Shown one piece after another: positions 11,852 through 24,284 of a DNA stretch of 64,000 bases. The DNA is from Solanum dulcamara (lineage: Eukaryota; Streptophyta; Magnoliopsida; Solanales; Solanaceae): contig NC_077241.1 in NCBI RefSeq assembly GCF_947179165.1, positions 33,661,246 through 33,725,245 on the forward strand, given 5' to 3'. Position numbers and translations under genes: made by a program. The notes beneath the pieces were generated by a model, which saw only the letters and a program-made list of their open reading frames with translations, was not told the DNA's origin and ran no database searches. Position 1 is the first letter of the stretch. Every line of letters begins with the position of its first letter.

Positions 11852-14249
11852 ACCAAGTTCAAGTGTTTCAGTAAGGACTGCACAGAGGCCTAAATTGGCT
11901 ATGCTGGACATGTGACTGACATATGTTAAGTCGGTCTAAAGGTTTTAAAAGTGTTTTTTACTTATTGAATTCATTAGAGAATGATCCTAAGTCATTTTAG
12001 AAGTTTCTCCTTGCTAGGTATTCAACCTTCCTCCTCTCCTAAAGGTCTAGTTGAGAAATCAACCAAGAACTAAATGTGTTCTTCAATCATGCCGAGAGTT
12101 CACTCAAGTCCCTCTTCTAATTGAAGATACAACCTTTCCTCTTGGTTAAAACGAGTTTAAGGAACTTGATTTTCTTTAATTAAGGTATGAACATGTTCCT
12201 TACTCTTATTTATGTGATATTCTTGATGTTATAGCTATATTTTATGGGTAGGACTCACGGGATTATGATAAGAAGCCGTGAGTCCAAGTTTTGCCCATTT
12301 TAATTAATGTTTTAGTGAGAAGGGAGTATGTGGAGTGGTCTAGTAGCTGCTAGTTTCTGTATTGGAGACATTTAAATGTAAGGTTTTGTTGTTAGTGATA
12401 TGAATGATTGAACTTAATGAATACTGATCGATTTGAACGTCTCTTGAGTTTACGCCCTTTATGTGTTTTTTGAATTGACAACACAACTCAAATGTATTGT
12501 GCAAATGTTTAAAGTTTAATTTTCATTAGATTTTATTTTAAATTGAAGGAGAAAGGGATACTTCAGCCGGTGTATTACATTAAAGGAATCAAATCAACGT
12601 AGGTAACGGCGCCTCATTTCCTTCATTTTTAAGCACATATCCATGTCATTGATAGGACTTGTACTCCTATGTTTAAAAGTCATATCAAGGTATGGTATGG
12701 TACTGTTAGAAGGTTGGAAAGGCATGGTGATGGACTATACTTGGTTAAGTGTTTATGATAGATGAATGTGATGTAAATGACAATATACATATACAATTGT
12801 TGTCGTAGTTGAAAAATCAAGTTTGGAGACCCCTTATAGTGGGCATTGTGAGGTTGTCTTAACCATGTTTTCTCTAAAAAATAGTCATGTTTATGAGTTC
12901 CATGTTTCCATAAGAATAAGGCCAAAGAATTAACAATTATTTGTGATTATAGACATGATAAGTTAATAATGGAAGTCCAATTGTATAATTGTCGGTATGT
13001 GTAAAAGAAGCACCTTATGGATAGAATATATATGTATACACACAGATCCTAAACGTTAATGAGTTATATAGAAGTAGAAATATACATTCTCTTATTCAAT
13101 ATATACGGTAAGGTAGCATAAATAAATTTAGTATATCGTTCACAAGCCTACTAGACTCCTTGTGAAATATAAACCTTATTAAGGTTGTTTTAAGTATTTA
13201 GTAGGCGTACTTATATGCTATTTTAAAGCCTTATATTTTATAGGTACATAGTTGTAGTTCACGAGTGCCTATTAAGGTTGTAGTCGTACAATCAACTTGC
13301 ATATGTACTATATTTTTTAGAGATACTCGATATGAGCAAGGTTGACTTAGTAGGTGACAATGGTTATAATTTTATGTTACACTACCGATGGGGTAATGTC
13401 ATTAGGCATATACATTAATAGCTGCAACTATAGTTCACTATACCAACCAGTAGGCATGTCTGGTAGGCAGATGTTTAGTAAGTTACTACACCACCGAGAT
13501 GGACACTCGGCTGGGTAGGGTCACCATTACGACAACACTAGCATATAGTCCATCATTAGGGCAGTATGATTTATATATGTGCTTAATTACCTATCTCTTT
13601 CTAGAAAGGTTATGTTGTTATCTTATATCAGCTCTTGGGGAGACAGGTTGTTTCTATCCTTAACTCTTAGTATTTTTGATATACTTATGTTTACATCTTT
13701 CAACCTTACATACTGGTACATGTTATTCATACTAATGCCTCTTTGTCAGGGGATACTACATTCGTGCTGTAGGTACAGGTAAAGCCCCTTGTCGTCAAGT
13801 GCAGTAAGAGCCTGATTTCAGCTGAGAGTTGGTATGCTCTTTTTATTCAGGATCTAGATTCTAGTTTAACAATATTATGTTTTGATATTTTGTATGGGTA
13901 GGCCAGGGCCTATCCTATGCACTATGTTAGTTACACTTTAGAGGCTTTTGTGGATGTGTATGTACAGTTTAGTTAAGTTTGATTTTATGGTTTTGTCGAC
14001 TTTCGTTACTCAGTTTAGTTGTATAATGGCCTAGCTGACCTTACGTAGTTTTAAAGATTTTATTTAGTTGTGACCTTGTCAGTCCAAGTTGTTGTGACAG
14101 GTGGCCTGATTGGCCTAAGTGTTGCATCTTCAGATGATATATTGCCAGCTTTCGATTCAGTCAATATCGTAGCCAGTCTCACCCTCCCCTAATTTTGGAG
14201 CACGATAATTTCCTCTACAGGTCTATACCCAACTTGTCAAACACCCTTG
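11852..14249 (+). repeat. LTR-like, gene-free DNA of unassigned family
   Basis: There is no protein match on either strand. Positions 12000-12200 look like the pyrimidine-rich leader part of an LTR. Positions 13720-13800 carry the 'caggggatactacattcgtgctgtaggtac' landmark that in B-type LTRs occurs as 'ggggctgcattcatgcccgcaggtac'. A TTGTGACA end lies near 14092-14099. I read this as one decayed plus-strand LTR, but without a clean start. The small frames at 12680-12925 and 13579-13782 show no domain. Confidence 0.4.
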
Positions 14250-14509
14250 ATATTTGGTCCAAAGTTTGGCCTCAGGACTTTTCTTATGATTCCACCTTAT
14301 GACTCATCATATCGATTACAACTCATCCTATTAAGTCTTCTAATTATTTCTAAGATTGGTCAATAAGTAGTTTCAGAGATTGATTTGACAACTCATTCCT
14401 ATGGGTCATAGGAATGTCTACAAGCCATAGGTCAAGTCATAGACTTGAGGACAATCCACATTTATTAAAATCTTCCCTCGTTTCAACTTTTAACTTTCGA
14501 GGTCTTACA
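14250..14509 (-). repeat. Truncated D-type LTR start, minus orientation
   Basis: On the minus strand it opens TGTAAGACCTCGAAAGTTAAAAG at 14509 and shows the GACTCAT / CTATGGGTCATAGG motif array, but is cut after about 260 bases. It would be the 3' LTR of the pol remnant to its right. Confidence 0.75.
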
Positions 14510-14510
14510 A

Positions 14511-14526
14511 TATCTCCCCTTTGGGA
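14511..14526 (-). other. Polypurine tract of the minus-strand element
   Basis: On the minus strand it reads CCAAAGGGGAGATAT and sits directly before the LTR start, where plus-strand DNA priming takes place. The same sequence lies at 24040-24053. Confidence 0.75.
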
Positions 14527-14753
14527 AATTTTTTCCTCGAATGAGATTCAATGTATATGAAAGAACACAGAAAGATGACTAACAACCCAATCATGAATGC
14601 AATGACATATCAAAGTGCATAAAACATGAGATTTTGAACTAAGTATAAAACATGACTTTAAAATAGATCTTCATGAACGTGCAAACATATGAAAAACATT
14701 GGATAATTGAAACATAGAAATTCAGGCGATTTGAGCAAGAACAACCTAATACC

Positions 14754-15565
14754 TTAAGCTTGAGTGGAAGGAAAAAGGTACGGATATTGATTTATTATGT
14801 CCGCTTCTTCTTCCCATGTTGCACTCTCTACTTGTTGATTTATCCACAATACCTTGAAGGGTGCAACTTTTTTGCTTCTTAACCTCTTCACTTGACGGTC
14901 CAGAATTTCCACCGAAACCTCCTCATAGGTCAATTGTTTTTCAACACTCATATTTTTCAATGGTACAATGGAATCCACATCACCCATTAACTTCCTCAAC
15001 ATTAATATATGAAACACCAGATGAACCATAGCCAATTCAAATGGAAAGTCTAACTCATATGCCGCCTTGTCAATATGTTTCAATATCTTATAGGGTCCCA
15101 AATACCTAGGACTAAGTTACCCCTTTTTACGGAACACATTACACCCTTCATGGGTTCACTTTCAAATAAACCCAATAATCCATATTGAATTCAAGGTCTT
15201 TTTTTCTAATGTCTGAATAGGACTTTTGGTAATTTTTAGCTATATTCAACCTCTCTCTTATGAGACTCACCTTCTCCATAGCATCCAATAATAAATCAGG
15301 ACCAATCAATGCCAACTCAGCAACTTCAAACCATCCCACTAGAGACCTACATCTTTTTTCATACAAGGCTTCAAAAGGATATATTTAGATGCTAGAGAGA
15401 TAACTATTGTTGTAGGTAATCTCAATCAACGTTAGATGCTCATCCTAACTTGCTTTGAAATCAATGACACATGACCTCAACATATATTCCAACTTTTGAA
15501 TCATTTTTTCCTCTTGGCCGTTGGTTTGAGGGTGAAAAGAGTCACTTAGTGTCACAAACTGATTT
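14754..15565 (-). pseudogene. Ty3/gypsy pol 3' end (integrase C-terminus and chromodomain)
   Basis: The minus-strand reading gives YEKRCRSLVGWFEV and KVSLIRERLNIAKNYQKSY (15148-15366), then GPYKILKHIDKAAYELDFP and ELAMVHLVFHILMLRKL, and finally a chromodomain-like end with EILDRQVKRLRSKKVAPFKV and TWEEEADII (14754-15101). This is the usual C-terminal order of a chromovirus integrase, including the chromatin-targeting chromodomain. Stops and a frame change separate the two open pieces near 15110-15150. The 5' side ends at about 15565, within the region before the integrase Glu. A polypurine tract and LTR stub follow it downstream on the minus strand. Confidence 0.85.
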
Positions 15566-18328
15566 CTCAGGCCCTGATGGAACCTGCAAACACCCACCAA
15601 CAGATAAACCTAACCCTTAACCCTTATCCCAAAACCAAAGGTAATGGACTATCAAGCAAAAAATGGATAGATAAAGCGGAAAGTAAGGAATAATAAGAAG
15701 AAAGAAAAGAACTAAAACAAATACTAGAAACCACCCAAGATGTGGCATCAGTCGATAATGAACCATTTAAATCAAAATATGAATACAAGGCTTTTTAAAA
15801 TACAAAATGAGTATAGACAGTCTTCAAAAGAAAGTAAAGACCAGTCCTAGTGCGTCATAGAAGGAAATTGGAAATCTTCAAACAAAACGTTGTTCCGCAC
15901 CAGTCCAAATTAATGGCGAAAACCCATTCTATGATATGCAGGGGATAGAAGTACAGTATGAGAATGAAAAGAATAGTACTTAGTAGGCATAAGCCGACTG
16001 ATCTCCACAGATAAAGAAAGTATAAATAATATATAATCAGGTAAATACTCACAAGTACCTATTATGAATTATCACAATAATAACAGGAAATACCACAAAG
16101 AGTCTGGAGTTATTAATAAAGGGACAGATTCAGAGAACGCACCTGAAACATAATCCAACAACCTATTAATAGGAAGAATGCATCATCAGAGTCTACTAAA
16201 TGAGAATATAGTGCTAATAGGCAATGTTAACCACGTAATCACCTAGGAACTAATCTGACTGAACCTAGCAGGAAGTACCAATCACAATCAAACTCAAATA
16301 CCATGTAAGCCGACTACTAATACACCAAGTTAAGTACAAGTAAGATCAAATAATAACCGACCGAACGCCCATACCACTAGAAGGTACAAATAATAACAAA
16401 CATACCCTCTTCTCCCATAAAATTGGGGGACCAAACAACAAACAAGTTTACTGGTGATGGGTGAAACTGATGAATGCAAGTATGTAGTAAAATCCAGTGA
16501 CATTATCAGGATCTCTCATAGATCAACAACAAGTGTATAGACCTAAATCGGCCCTCGGCCTACCAGGAGTGACCTATAGGGGATGCGAGAAGTTCGTATA
16601 CACTACTTGGTCCAGAACTAGGTCTTACATAGACATAGAGTATCCTTGTAGTGGTACTGGAGAGTGAGTAGCCAAGCCGATGTAGAAAGAGGCGACGCCA
16701 TACATGATATCAGTAAACCAGTAATCTCAAACCATGATCACCCTAAAAAGGGGTCACTCGGCCAGCTAGTAAACTCCCAAGGGCATCGATCCAGTTAGCA
16801 AGCATAAACTCGAGGGCATCGATAAGTCAAGAAAGGGTTTGGACGTTCCAAATAACTAAGTGAAACAAAGTATATCCCAGATGCCTCTAATTCCTTAAGT
16901 AGAAAAAGGAGTATGTCCCCAACTCCTCATAAGTTTGAAAACCAATGACCAAGTTATCTAGGTTGTATGACTCGTTAAAAAAACAATTTCGAAAATGGTA
17001 AGAGTGTGAGAAAGCCTTCTCAAAATAGTAGTGAAAAAACCATAAATAATTTGGGATCATACCACAAAAATAAGTGAATTCTTAAACAGTGCAAGAATGC
17101 CATCACCAACATCCAAAAAAGGCACACACGGTCCCAAAAGTAAGATTGAGTCAAACAAAATTATCAAGGCAAAGGAACTAACCTAGGATCAAATCTCTCC
17201 TCAAACACAACGTCAGGCCCAATAATAGATAATAGAAATAGGGGCATCATAAGACTAACACTAACTAAAAGCAAAATAATCAAGACATGGCTCAAAATCA
17301 GACAGAGAGAGAAATATCTATAGGAATGACGCCTTACCCCTAAGTATGCCATCTGCAGTCCCAACGAGCATAACTAAGTCTAAACTATGGGTACGATGAG
17401 CCTCAGAGGTCCCTGACACTAGCTCTAATTTGCATAAACCATCACACGTCCTACTAAATGCTACGCCTAGCTATAAGGGCACTGGAACACAAACTAAAGC
17501 ATCTAAGGCTCAAACCTAGCCTAAGTCCATCAATACCGATTCTAAGAGGGACAATTTCACCCAAACTATATTGCAATGAAAAACCACAAATCTAGAATAA
17601 GGGTCTCTAGAGACTACTCTAGTATAAGGTTCAACTAAACTCAAGGAAATGAGATAAAAGGAGGAAAGCTTTAAATTCGGCCAACACCAACCTAAGTAAC
17701 ATAAAATATATATTAACAATATCTAATAGAACCCAGTCAAAGAGGGAGACCCTAGCCTACCTCAAAGCTAAATGCAAGTGCTCTAAATCTACAAAAATGA
17801 AGCTCTTGACCTCTGAATCACCTCCATGCTAAAAAAATATTGATCACCTCGTCAGTACAAAAGTTTTGACAAAAATATCATAATTTTTAGAGACGAACTC
17901 GAAATCGGGTCTAAAAAGAGATTGTGGGACCTGCATTGGGAATCCCAAATTTGATTTCATGAAAAGGTACATTTGATGTTAACAAACTTATGGTCGAACT
18001 GATGGCACAATTCAATTCTCGGAAACACCAGAATCAAGTAATGCAATAATTTCATCATTAATGGAGAATTGAAGAAGGAGAGCGTCCATTTGGGACAGAA
18101 TGTACCTCAATAAGACACTTTACGAAGATCCCAAAATTGTGAAATAAAGATTAGGAGCAAAGCTAAATCGTGTCTGTCTTTTAACTAAAAGATCATACAA
18201 AAATATTCTCCACGAACATGTAGAACAGGTTTCACGAATTGGGATCATGTGGGATGGATTTTAAAGGTATTTTTGATGATCATTTGCCATTAATCGAGTT
18301 TGATTATAATAACAGTTTCACTCTAACT
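15566..18328 (-). repeat. Gene-free, LTR-like DNA of unassigned family
   Basis: There is no recognisable protein on either strand. The start (15590-15900) has the style of a minus-oriented LTR 3' half, and 16530-16760 holds short GC-richer blocks (CGGCCCTCGGCC, CACTCGGCCAGC) like the CACTCGGCTGGG block at 13510, which suggests kinship with the 11.9-14.2 kb region in opposite orientation. I could not align the two end to end. The small frames 15855-16052, 17164-17364 and 17516-17719 look accidental. Confidence 0.4.
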
Positions 18329-18965
18329 ATAAGATGGCTCCATTTGAAGCTTTATATAGTAGGTGGTGTAGATTTCCTATCGGTTAGTTTGAGGTAGGTG
18401 AAATTGATTTGATAAGACCTAATTTGGTATTTGAGGATATAAAGAAGGTTAGACTCATTAGAGAAAAAATGAAACCATCCCAAAGCTGAAAAAGTCCTAT
18501 AGGAATGTGAGGAGGAGGGAAATTGAATTTGAAGTTAATGATTGAGTTTACTTAAAAATTTCACCCATGAAGGGTGTGATGTGATTTGGTAAGAAAGGGA
18601 AGTTAAGTCTCCACTATGTTGGCCCATATTAGATTTTGAGGCGAATTGGTAAGGTGTCTTATGAGTTGGATTTGCCTTCAGATTTGGCATCGGTGCATCT
18701 GATGTTCTATTTGTCATTATTGAGCAAGTTTGTTTGTGATACTAACTCCATTATTCCATTGAACATTATTGAGGTTAAAGAATGTCTTTCTTATCAAGAG
18801 TTTCCTATAGAGGTCTTTGACCAGCAAGTTAGAAAGTTGAGAAACAAAGAAACAACTCCAATTAAAGCGTTATGGAGGAATCAGGAGGTTAAGGGTGCTA
18901 CATGGGAGGCCAAAGCCGATGTGATTTCCCAATATCCTCATCTCTTTCTTTCTGTCCCTAGTTGA
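18329..18965 (+). pseudogene. Ty3/gypsy pol 3' end (integrase C-terminus and chromodomain)
   Basis: The plus-strand reading begins MAPFEALYSRWCRFPIG near 18333, continues with FEVGEIDLIRPNLVFEDIKK, and, after stops and a frame change, gives RRIGKVSYELDLPSDLASVH and the chromodomain-like EVFDQQVRKLRNKETTPIK and ATWEAKADVISQYPHLF. The frame ends with a TGA at 18963-18965. The last 110 codons (18636-18965) are open. The 5' side is cut at about 18328, so reverse transcriptase and most of integrase are absent. It is followed by a 3' untranslated part, a polypurine tract and a complete C-type LTR, and is therefore the true 3' end of one element. Confidence 0.87.
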
Positions 18966-19194
18966 GGTATTTAGTTCTTTCATGATCTAACCAGCCAAAA
19001 TTATGTGTTTCAGTTGTTCTCAAGGGTTCATATACATTCATATTCAGGAAATAAGTTATAAGGTACTGTATTTTTCTTGAGATTAAAGATCTCACGTTTT
19101 ATGCATTATCGAGATGTTTTGCATTCATGTTGGGTTGTTATTTTCCTTTCCTATTCCATTCATGCTATCTTGAGTCTCATTCAAGGACAAATGT
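18966..19194 (+). other. 3' untranslated part of the C-type element
   Basis: This non-coding spacer lies between the pol stop and the polypurine tract. The 72-residue frame from 19077 crosses the LTR edge and is not a gene. Confidence 0.6.
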
Positions 19195-19211
19195 TCCCAA
19201 GGGGGAGAAAT
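19195..19211 (+). other. Polypurine tract
   Basis: CCCAAGGGGGAGAAAT immediately precedes TGTAAGACC, the LTR start. It is the same tract type as in the minus-strand elements at 14511 and 24040. Confidence 0.85.
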
Positions 19212-21469
19212 TGTAAGACCCCAAAATTTGGAAAGTTAGAAAATGAGGATCAAAACATGAAATTACTGAAACCTAATGTTTTTGGCACCAGGTGATGACC
19301 ACAAAGGCCATCATAGGTGGTGGTCTACACCACGCCTCATGGTGAGCCACCGTGGTGGTTTTTATTAAGCTCAAACATATAGGAAGGGACTATGACAAGG
19401 GACCATGGACCATGGACCATGGTGAGCACCACGGGATGTGAAACCATTTGTGGTGACCCTTCCCCTAAGACCTTAGAAAATGGTCCCAAGGCAAGGACCA
19501 CACCTCACCACCATGGTCTACGTAGACCTTCACAAATCATAGTGGGTTCCGTGGTGGTCAATCTTATAGACCACCATGTAGGTCCTGCACCATGTCCATG
19601 TTTTACGGACCGTGATGACCTCTACGCACCGTGAAGGGTTTTCTAGAGAAGGTTCTGATACTCTTCCCCTACAACCCCAAGATTTCAATTCCAAGTCTAG
19701 CATCAAAGATAACACCATGGGCCATGATGAGCATCAAGAATCGTGATGGGTCCTCCGTGGTGACTCCCAGTTTTAATTAAATAAAGGGTAATCCGGTTAT
19801 TTTTCTATTCTTTCATTAATGTATGTGGACGTTTTTGGGATGAGATTTATTACAAAATTGTCCTAAATACTTCTAAAACTATTCTTTTCCCTTATTAATT
19901 CCCAAATAATATTAAGACTTCTCTTTCAAGTTTCATTCAAGATTTCATCTTCTTCATTAAGTATGGCTAAGGTATCTTCAAAAATAAGTTTTCTTTCTAA
20001 ATTCAAAGTTCAAATTCGCTTAAGGTATGTAGGGAGTGATCTATGTGTTCCTTTAAGCCATGGAATCCCAAGGTTTTCATTCAAAATCTCATGAATTTTA
20101 GTTGGGTTTATAACCCTAATTTGATGAATTATATTAGACTATTTCAATTTTGTTTTTAATCATTATAAATGATCATTATAAGTATATTTCTGAATGTATT
20201 GCATGATTTTAAGTTGAATTATGAATGCCCGTGCATGAATTTGTTTTCAATGATGATATTATAAAGTATGATTATGAAGTTCAATAATTTCAAAGTAATT
20301 TCATGATTCTTATTCAAATTGATTATGTATATGGGTCTTACTCTAAATTCAAGTATGAATTATGATCATGGATTATGATTATGTTCAAGATATGAATTCT
20401 ATGCAAGTTACGAAGAAAGGTGACTTAGGGCCCTATGTTGGTTTCCAAGTAACCTAATGACATGAATTATGCAAGTATATTATTGTAATGTTAAAAGGTT
20501 TATACTCACATTGCAACTATGGCATAAAAATGAGCTACTCTTTGAATTATGAAGTTTATGAACAAGGTATGATATTTGTTTAAGTATGATTACTATGTTA
20601 TGTATTCCATGGAATTGAACTTAGCACCGCACGGACTTTGAGGTTGGGGCCCTACCAAAAGCCTTAGTCACAGCCTCAAGTCCCTTAAACTATGTGCCAC
20701 CGTAATTTGCCTTCATGTCTTAGCTAGTGGATCCACATATAGCGTATGTATATGACCCGCCTAGCAGAGTAGAGTCTACCTTGGAAAGTAGATTCCCCTA
20801 TCTTTTGTTATATGGCGAGACATCAGGATTCCATGTTATAGCTCGCATGGTCTTATTGTCAGTTATGGTTCTATCCCACATATGTATATGGTCTTTACGT
20901 TCCTTTATGATTTTCAACTATGTCTTTCAAATGCTTTGACCATTATGTTTTCTCATGAATTTACTTATCCTGCCTTATCATGTATATTGATTGATCATTG
21001 CATCCTATGATTTATATTGCATGTCATTCTTGCATACTTAGTACATTCAAAAGTACTAACGTATATAATTTCCCACATTGTCTCATAATATAGGGGTTGA
21101 GGATCACACTCCTATCATACGTGGCTAGTTGAGCTTCCATATCAATGGATTTTGGTAATTCCTCATCTATAAAAGAGTATTTATGATGTTGTTGATTGTC
21201 TATAGACTTTGTTACCCTCTTACTAAGAGTGAGGTAGGGACATGTCTTAGTCCCCTCCAATCTTATGTAGTAGAGGAATTGTTGGACCTATGTTATGAAG
21301 TCTATGTAGTCAAATTTACATTTCTTTTATGATCATGTTTAGACTCTTATTATGTTACTTCTGTATTTACTTACCTTATGTATGCTTATGATATGTCAAG
21401 AGGCTTGGTTGGAGCCCTTCAGGGCTTTGATTGCCGTATTACAACTAGCCCCTAGGTCGGGTCATGACA
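19212..21469 (+). repeat. Complete C-type LTR (3' LTR)
   Basis: The LTR runs from TGTAAGACCCCAAAATT to GTCGGGTCATGACA, 2258 bases. The first 600 bases hold a dense array of CCATGG, CCACGG and CCGTGG motifs, for example three CATGGAC repeats at 19403-19422. Around 20620-20830 lie the shared landmarks TTAGCACCG...GACTTTGAGG and CTAGTGGATCCACATAT found in all LTR types here. It is the reference copy for LTR type C. Confidence 0.85.
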
Positions 21470-21811
21470 TTTTAAAATAACGACAAATCAATATTTGACA
21501 AAATTTAAAGGAAGAAAGTCTTAATTGAGGTCAATAAGAGTTTGCACGAACTTAAAAAAATTATAAGCCAATGCAATGCTCTAGAATCATTAAAATGCAG
21601 TAAGCTCGGAAAGGTTATTACTATAATTTATTTTTTATGAACATGACATAAAAAATTTTTAAAGATGCAACAGATAATCAAATGATGAGATATATAAGAA
21701 AAAATAATTTACTCCTCTGTAAAATAAGAAAAATAAAAATGGTGTAAGTAATAATCAATTAAAATTATGATGCAAATAAATTCATATAAGTCACGTAGCA
21801 AGAAAGCAAGT
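21470..21811. other. AT-rich unassigned DNA, target of the D insertion
   Basis: No gene or LTR match was seen. It is the left flank of the full-length element, and its last five bases, CAAGT, form the left copy of the target-site duplication. Confidence 0.5.
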
Positions 21812-24038
21812 TGTCACAACCCAAACTAGGGACAAGCCATGACACGATGATTGGGATGCGAAGCACCCTAATCAAACCATCTTAGCATACATCACATACA
21901 TAAGGTAAAGAAACATAATAAAATAAGCGGAAGTAACAAGAAGAAGGGTAATGTGTCTAAGGGGTAGAAATACTCAAATCGACGTACGAATGGACTACAT
22001 CAAAACATAGTCTAAATATTACTCTAATAAAGTCTTTGATGGGGGCTTAGGATAACCTCCTAGCTCACCCAAAACAATACGAGAAAAGTCAAAAGTAAAC
22101 ATCGATAATGAAAGTCATATCCTCGATAGAATAAGAACTCACTAATTCCATGATATCTAAAAAACCTCTAGCCATGAAGGACATGGTCGTTAGTGTCGTC
22201 CGTCCCTATATTATGAGATAATGTAGGCAAAAATATGTATTAGTACATGGAAGGTACTAAGTATGTGAGATATGCATGAACAAGTAAAGAAACAGGAACA
22301 ATATGTCATAAGATGCATGACCAATCATAATGAAATGAGTAAGGCTTAAAACATTTGAAAACATATGAAAACTCATGGTTAATGCATATCATAAAACTTC
22401 ATCATAAAACTTCGTAGCTTAACTTTCAACTTGTGGGATAAGACCTTTAACCGACATCTTAAGACCATGCAAGTTATAACATGGAATCCGATATAACCCT
22501 CATCAACAAGGGGGAGGCTACCTTCCTAGGGTATACTCCGTCATGGTACTCAACTCAACTAAACTGTGCTATATTTTGATTCACTAGCTAGGCCATAAAA
22601 GAAAATCCTACGCGGACAACGTAGTTTTGGACTTTAGGTTGCTATTAGTATTTCCTTAAGTAACTAACTGTGTTATCGGTCTGAACTCCACCTAGAAGTT
22701 CTCTCGGTGCTTAGTAAATATCCCAATGGAATTCATTAACACATGATCACAATAATTATAGGGAAAGATAGTAACTACCTATCAATCCATCTTTACAAAA
22801 TATATTAGGAATATCTCATTAAATTCAGTGATTCATAGGAATTCATAACTTCGGTGAGAATTTTTCTTATCACCATCTTTAAACATGATTTATATGAGAA
22901 TTGTATTTATCCTAGCATAATAAATATGTTTGATCGTTGCTTGATCATCATCATAACTTCATCATTAAAATTATAATCTCAACTTTATGTCATAGAATTT
23001 TCCTTGAAAATAGTTAAACTCATAATTAACTTATGGAAATCATCTGTAACTTCATAATCATAACTTGGAAATAGCTTTATGCATGGACATTCATAACTCA
23101 ACTTAAAATCATGCAATTTATATGAAAGCATGTTGATAAAGATCATTAACAATCATCTAAAATGAAATTGAAACATCTCAATGCAATTTATCAAAACTAG
23201 GATTCATAAATCAATTGAAGGAAACTTGGGAAAACATTGGGATTCAATGGGTGTAAGGAACCCAGGATCAATCCCCACAAATGTTGATTGAATTCCCTTA
23301 GAATTGAAAAAGAAACCTTGGTGAAATTTGAAACTCTGGCTTGATACTTGAGTGGAACCTTGAGAGAATTCGGTTCCTTGCCTTACAAAATTTTAGAAGA
23401 ATGATTTAGAATGGGGGAAATTTTAAAGTATTGGGTAGATATACGCTTGAACTTAGCAATATTTATGTCTTGGTGCATTGAACTGAACCTGGAAATGACA
23501 TAATTACCCTTAATTAAATCTAAAATTTGACCCTACGAGTATGTTCTTATGAATCGTAGGTGGGATGACGAGTTGTCAAGATGACTCGTCCTCTAAGCTT
23601 TGGAAAAAGCCTGAAAATTAGGTCTCTAAGGTTTGTCTGTGAGACATTTGTAAGATTCATCTTCATGACTATGAGTCAATATTTTGACTCGTCCTGTGGG
23701 TCTCAAAACCTACAAACCTTAGGATCTCTGAACTTTTGTTATGGTTCGTATCTATGAAGTGTAATAATTCCTATGAATCTTCATGTTAAGTCGTGGACTT
23801 GATCCTAAGGAAGTCTGAAACATGGGTCTCTGAAGTTGAGGTAAGGGCCAGTGTTACGACTCATTGAATAAACTACGAGTCGTAATGTTGACTCTAGGAC
23901 CTGATCAACACACAAGAATCCCTCTATGATTGATTTCTACAAGTAATAGGAACCTATACAATTCGTAGAATAGGTCGTAAATGTGGGTTCAGTCAAATTT
24001 TCTCTTGATTCCAATTTTATGATTTTTAAGATCTTACA
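21812..24038 (-). repeat. 3' LTR of the D element
   Basis: On the plus strand it runs from TGTCACAACCC to AAGATCTTACA, 2227 bases. The ACGAGT / GACTCGT motif array lies at 23530-23990, just inside the minus-strand start. Against the 5' LTR it retains about 16 bases near 22050 (GATAACCTCCTAGC region) that the other copy lacks. Confidence 0.9.
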
Positions 24039-24039
24039 A

Positions 24040-24053
24040 TATCTCCCCTTATG
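24040..24053 (-). other. Polypurine tract of the D element
   Basis: The minus-strand sequence ATAAGGGGAGATAT directly precedes the 3' LTR start. Confidence 0.85.
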
Positions 24054-24284
24054 AACATTCTTACCCGAATGACATTAACTTATCATAGGAAGGACATGGA
24101 AAGAGGACCACCAACTTATCATGATAATAATGACACCTCGAAGTGCATAGAACATGAGAATTTTAAACTAAACATAAATTATGACTTAAAAATCAACTTT
24201 CATGAACATGCATGCATGTGAATGAAATAATAGGAACTTAATATATAAGATTTCAATTAGCTTAATTAAGAACACCTTACAACG

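Noticed and set aside
15605..15640. CTAACCCTTAACCCTTATCCC, resembling plant telomere repeat
   Set aside because: Only about two imperfect units, not CCCTAAA spacing, and within LTR-like DNA.
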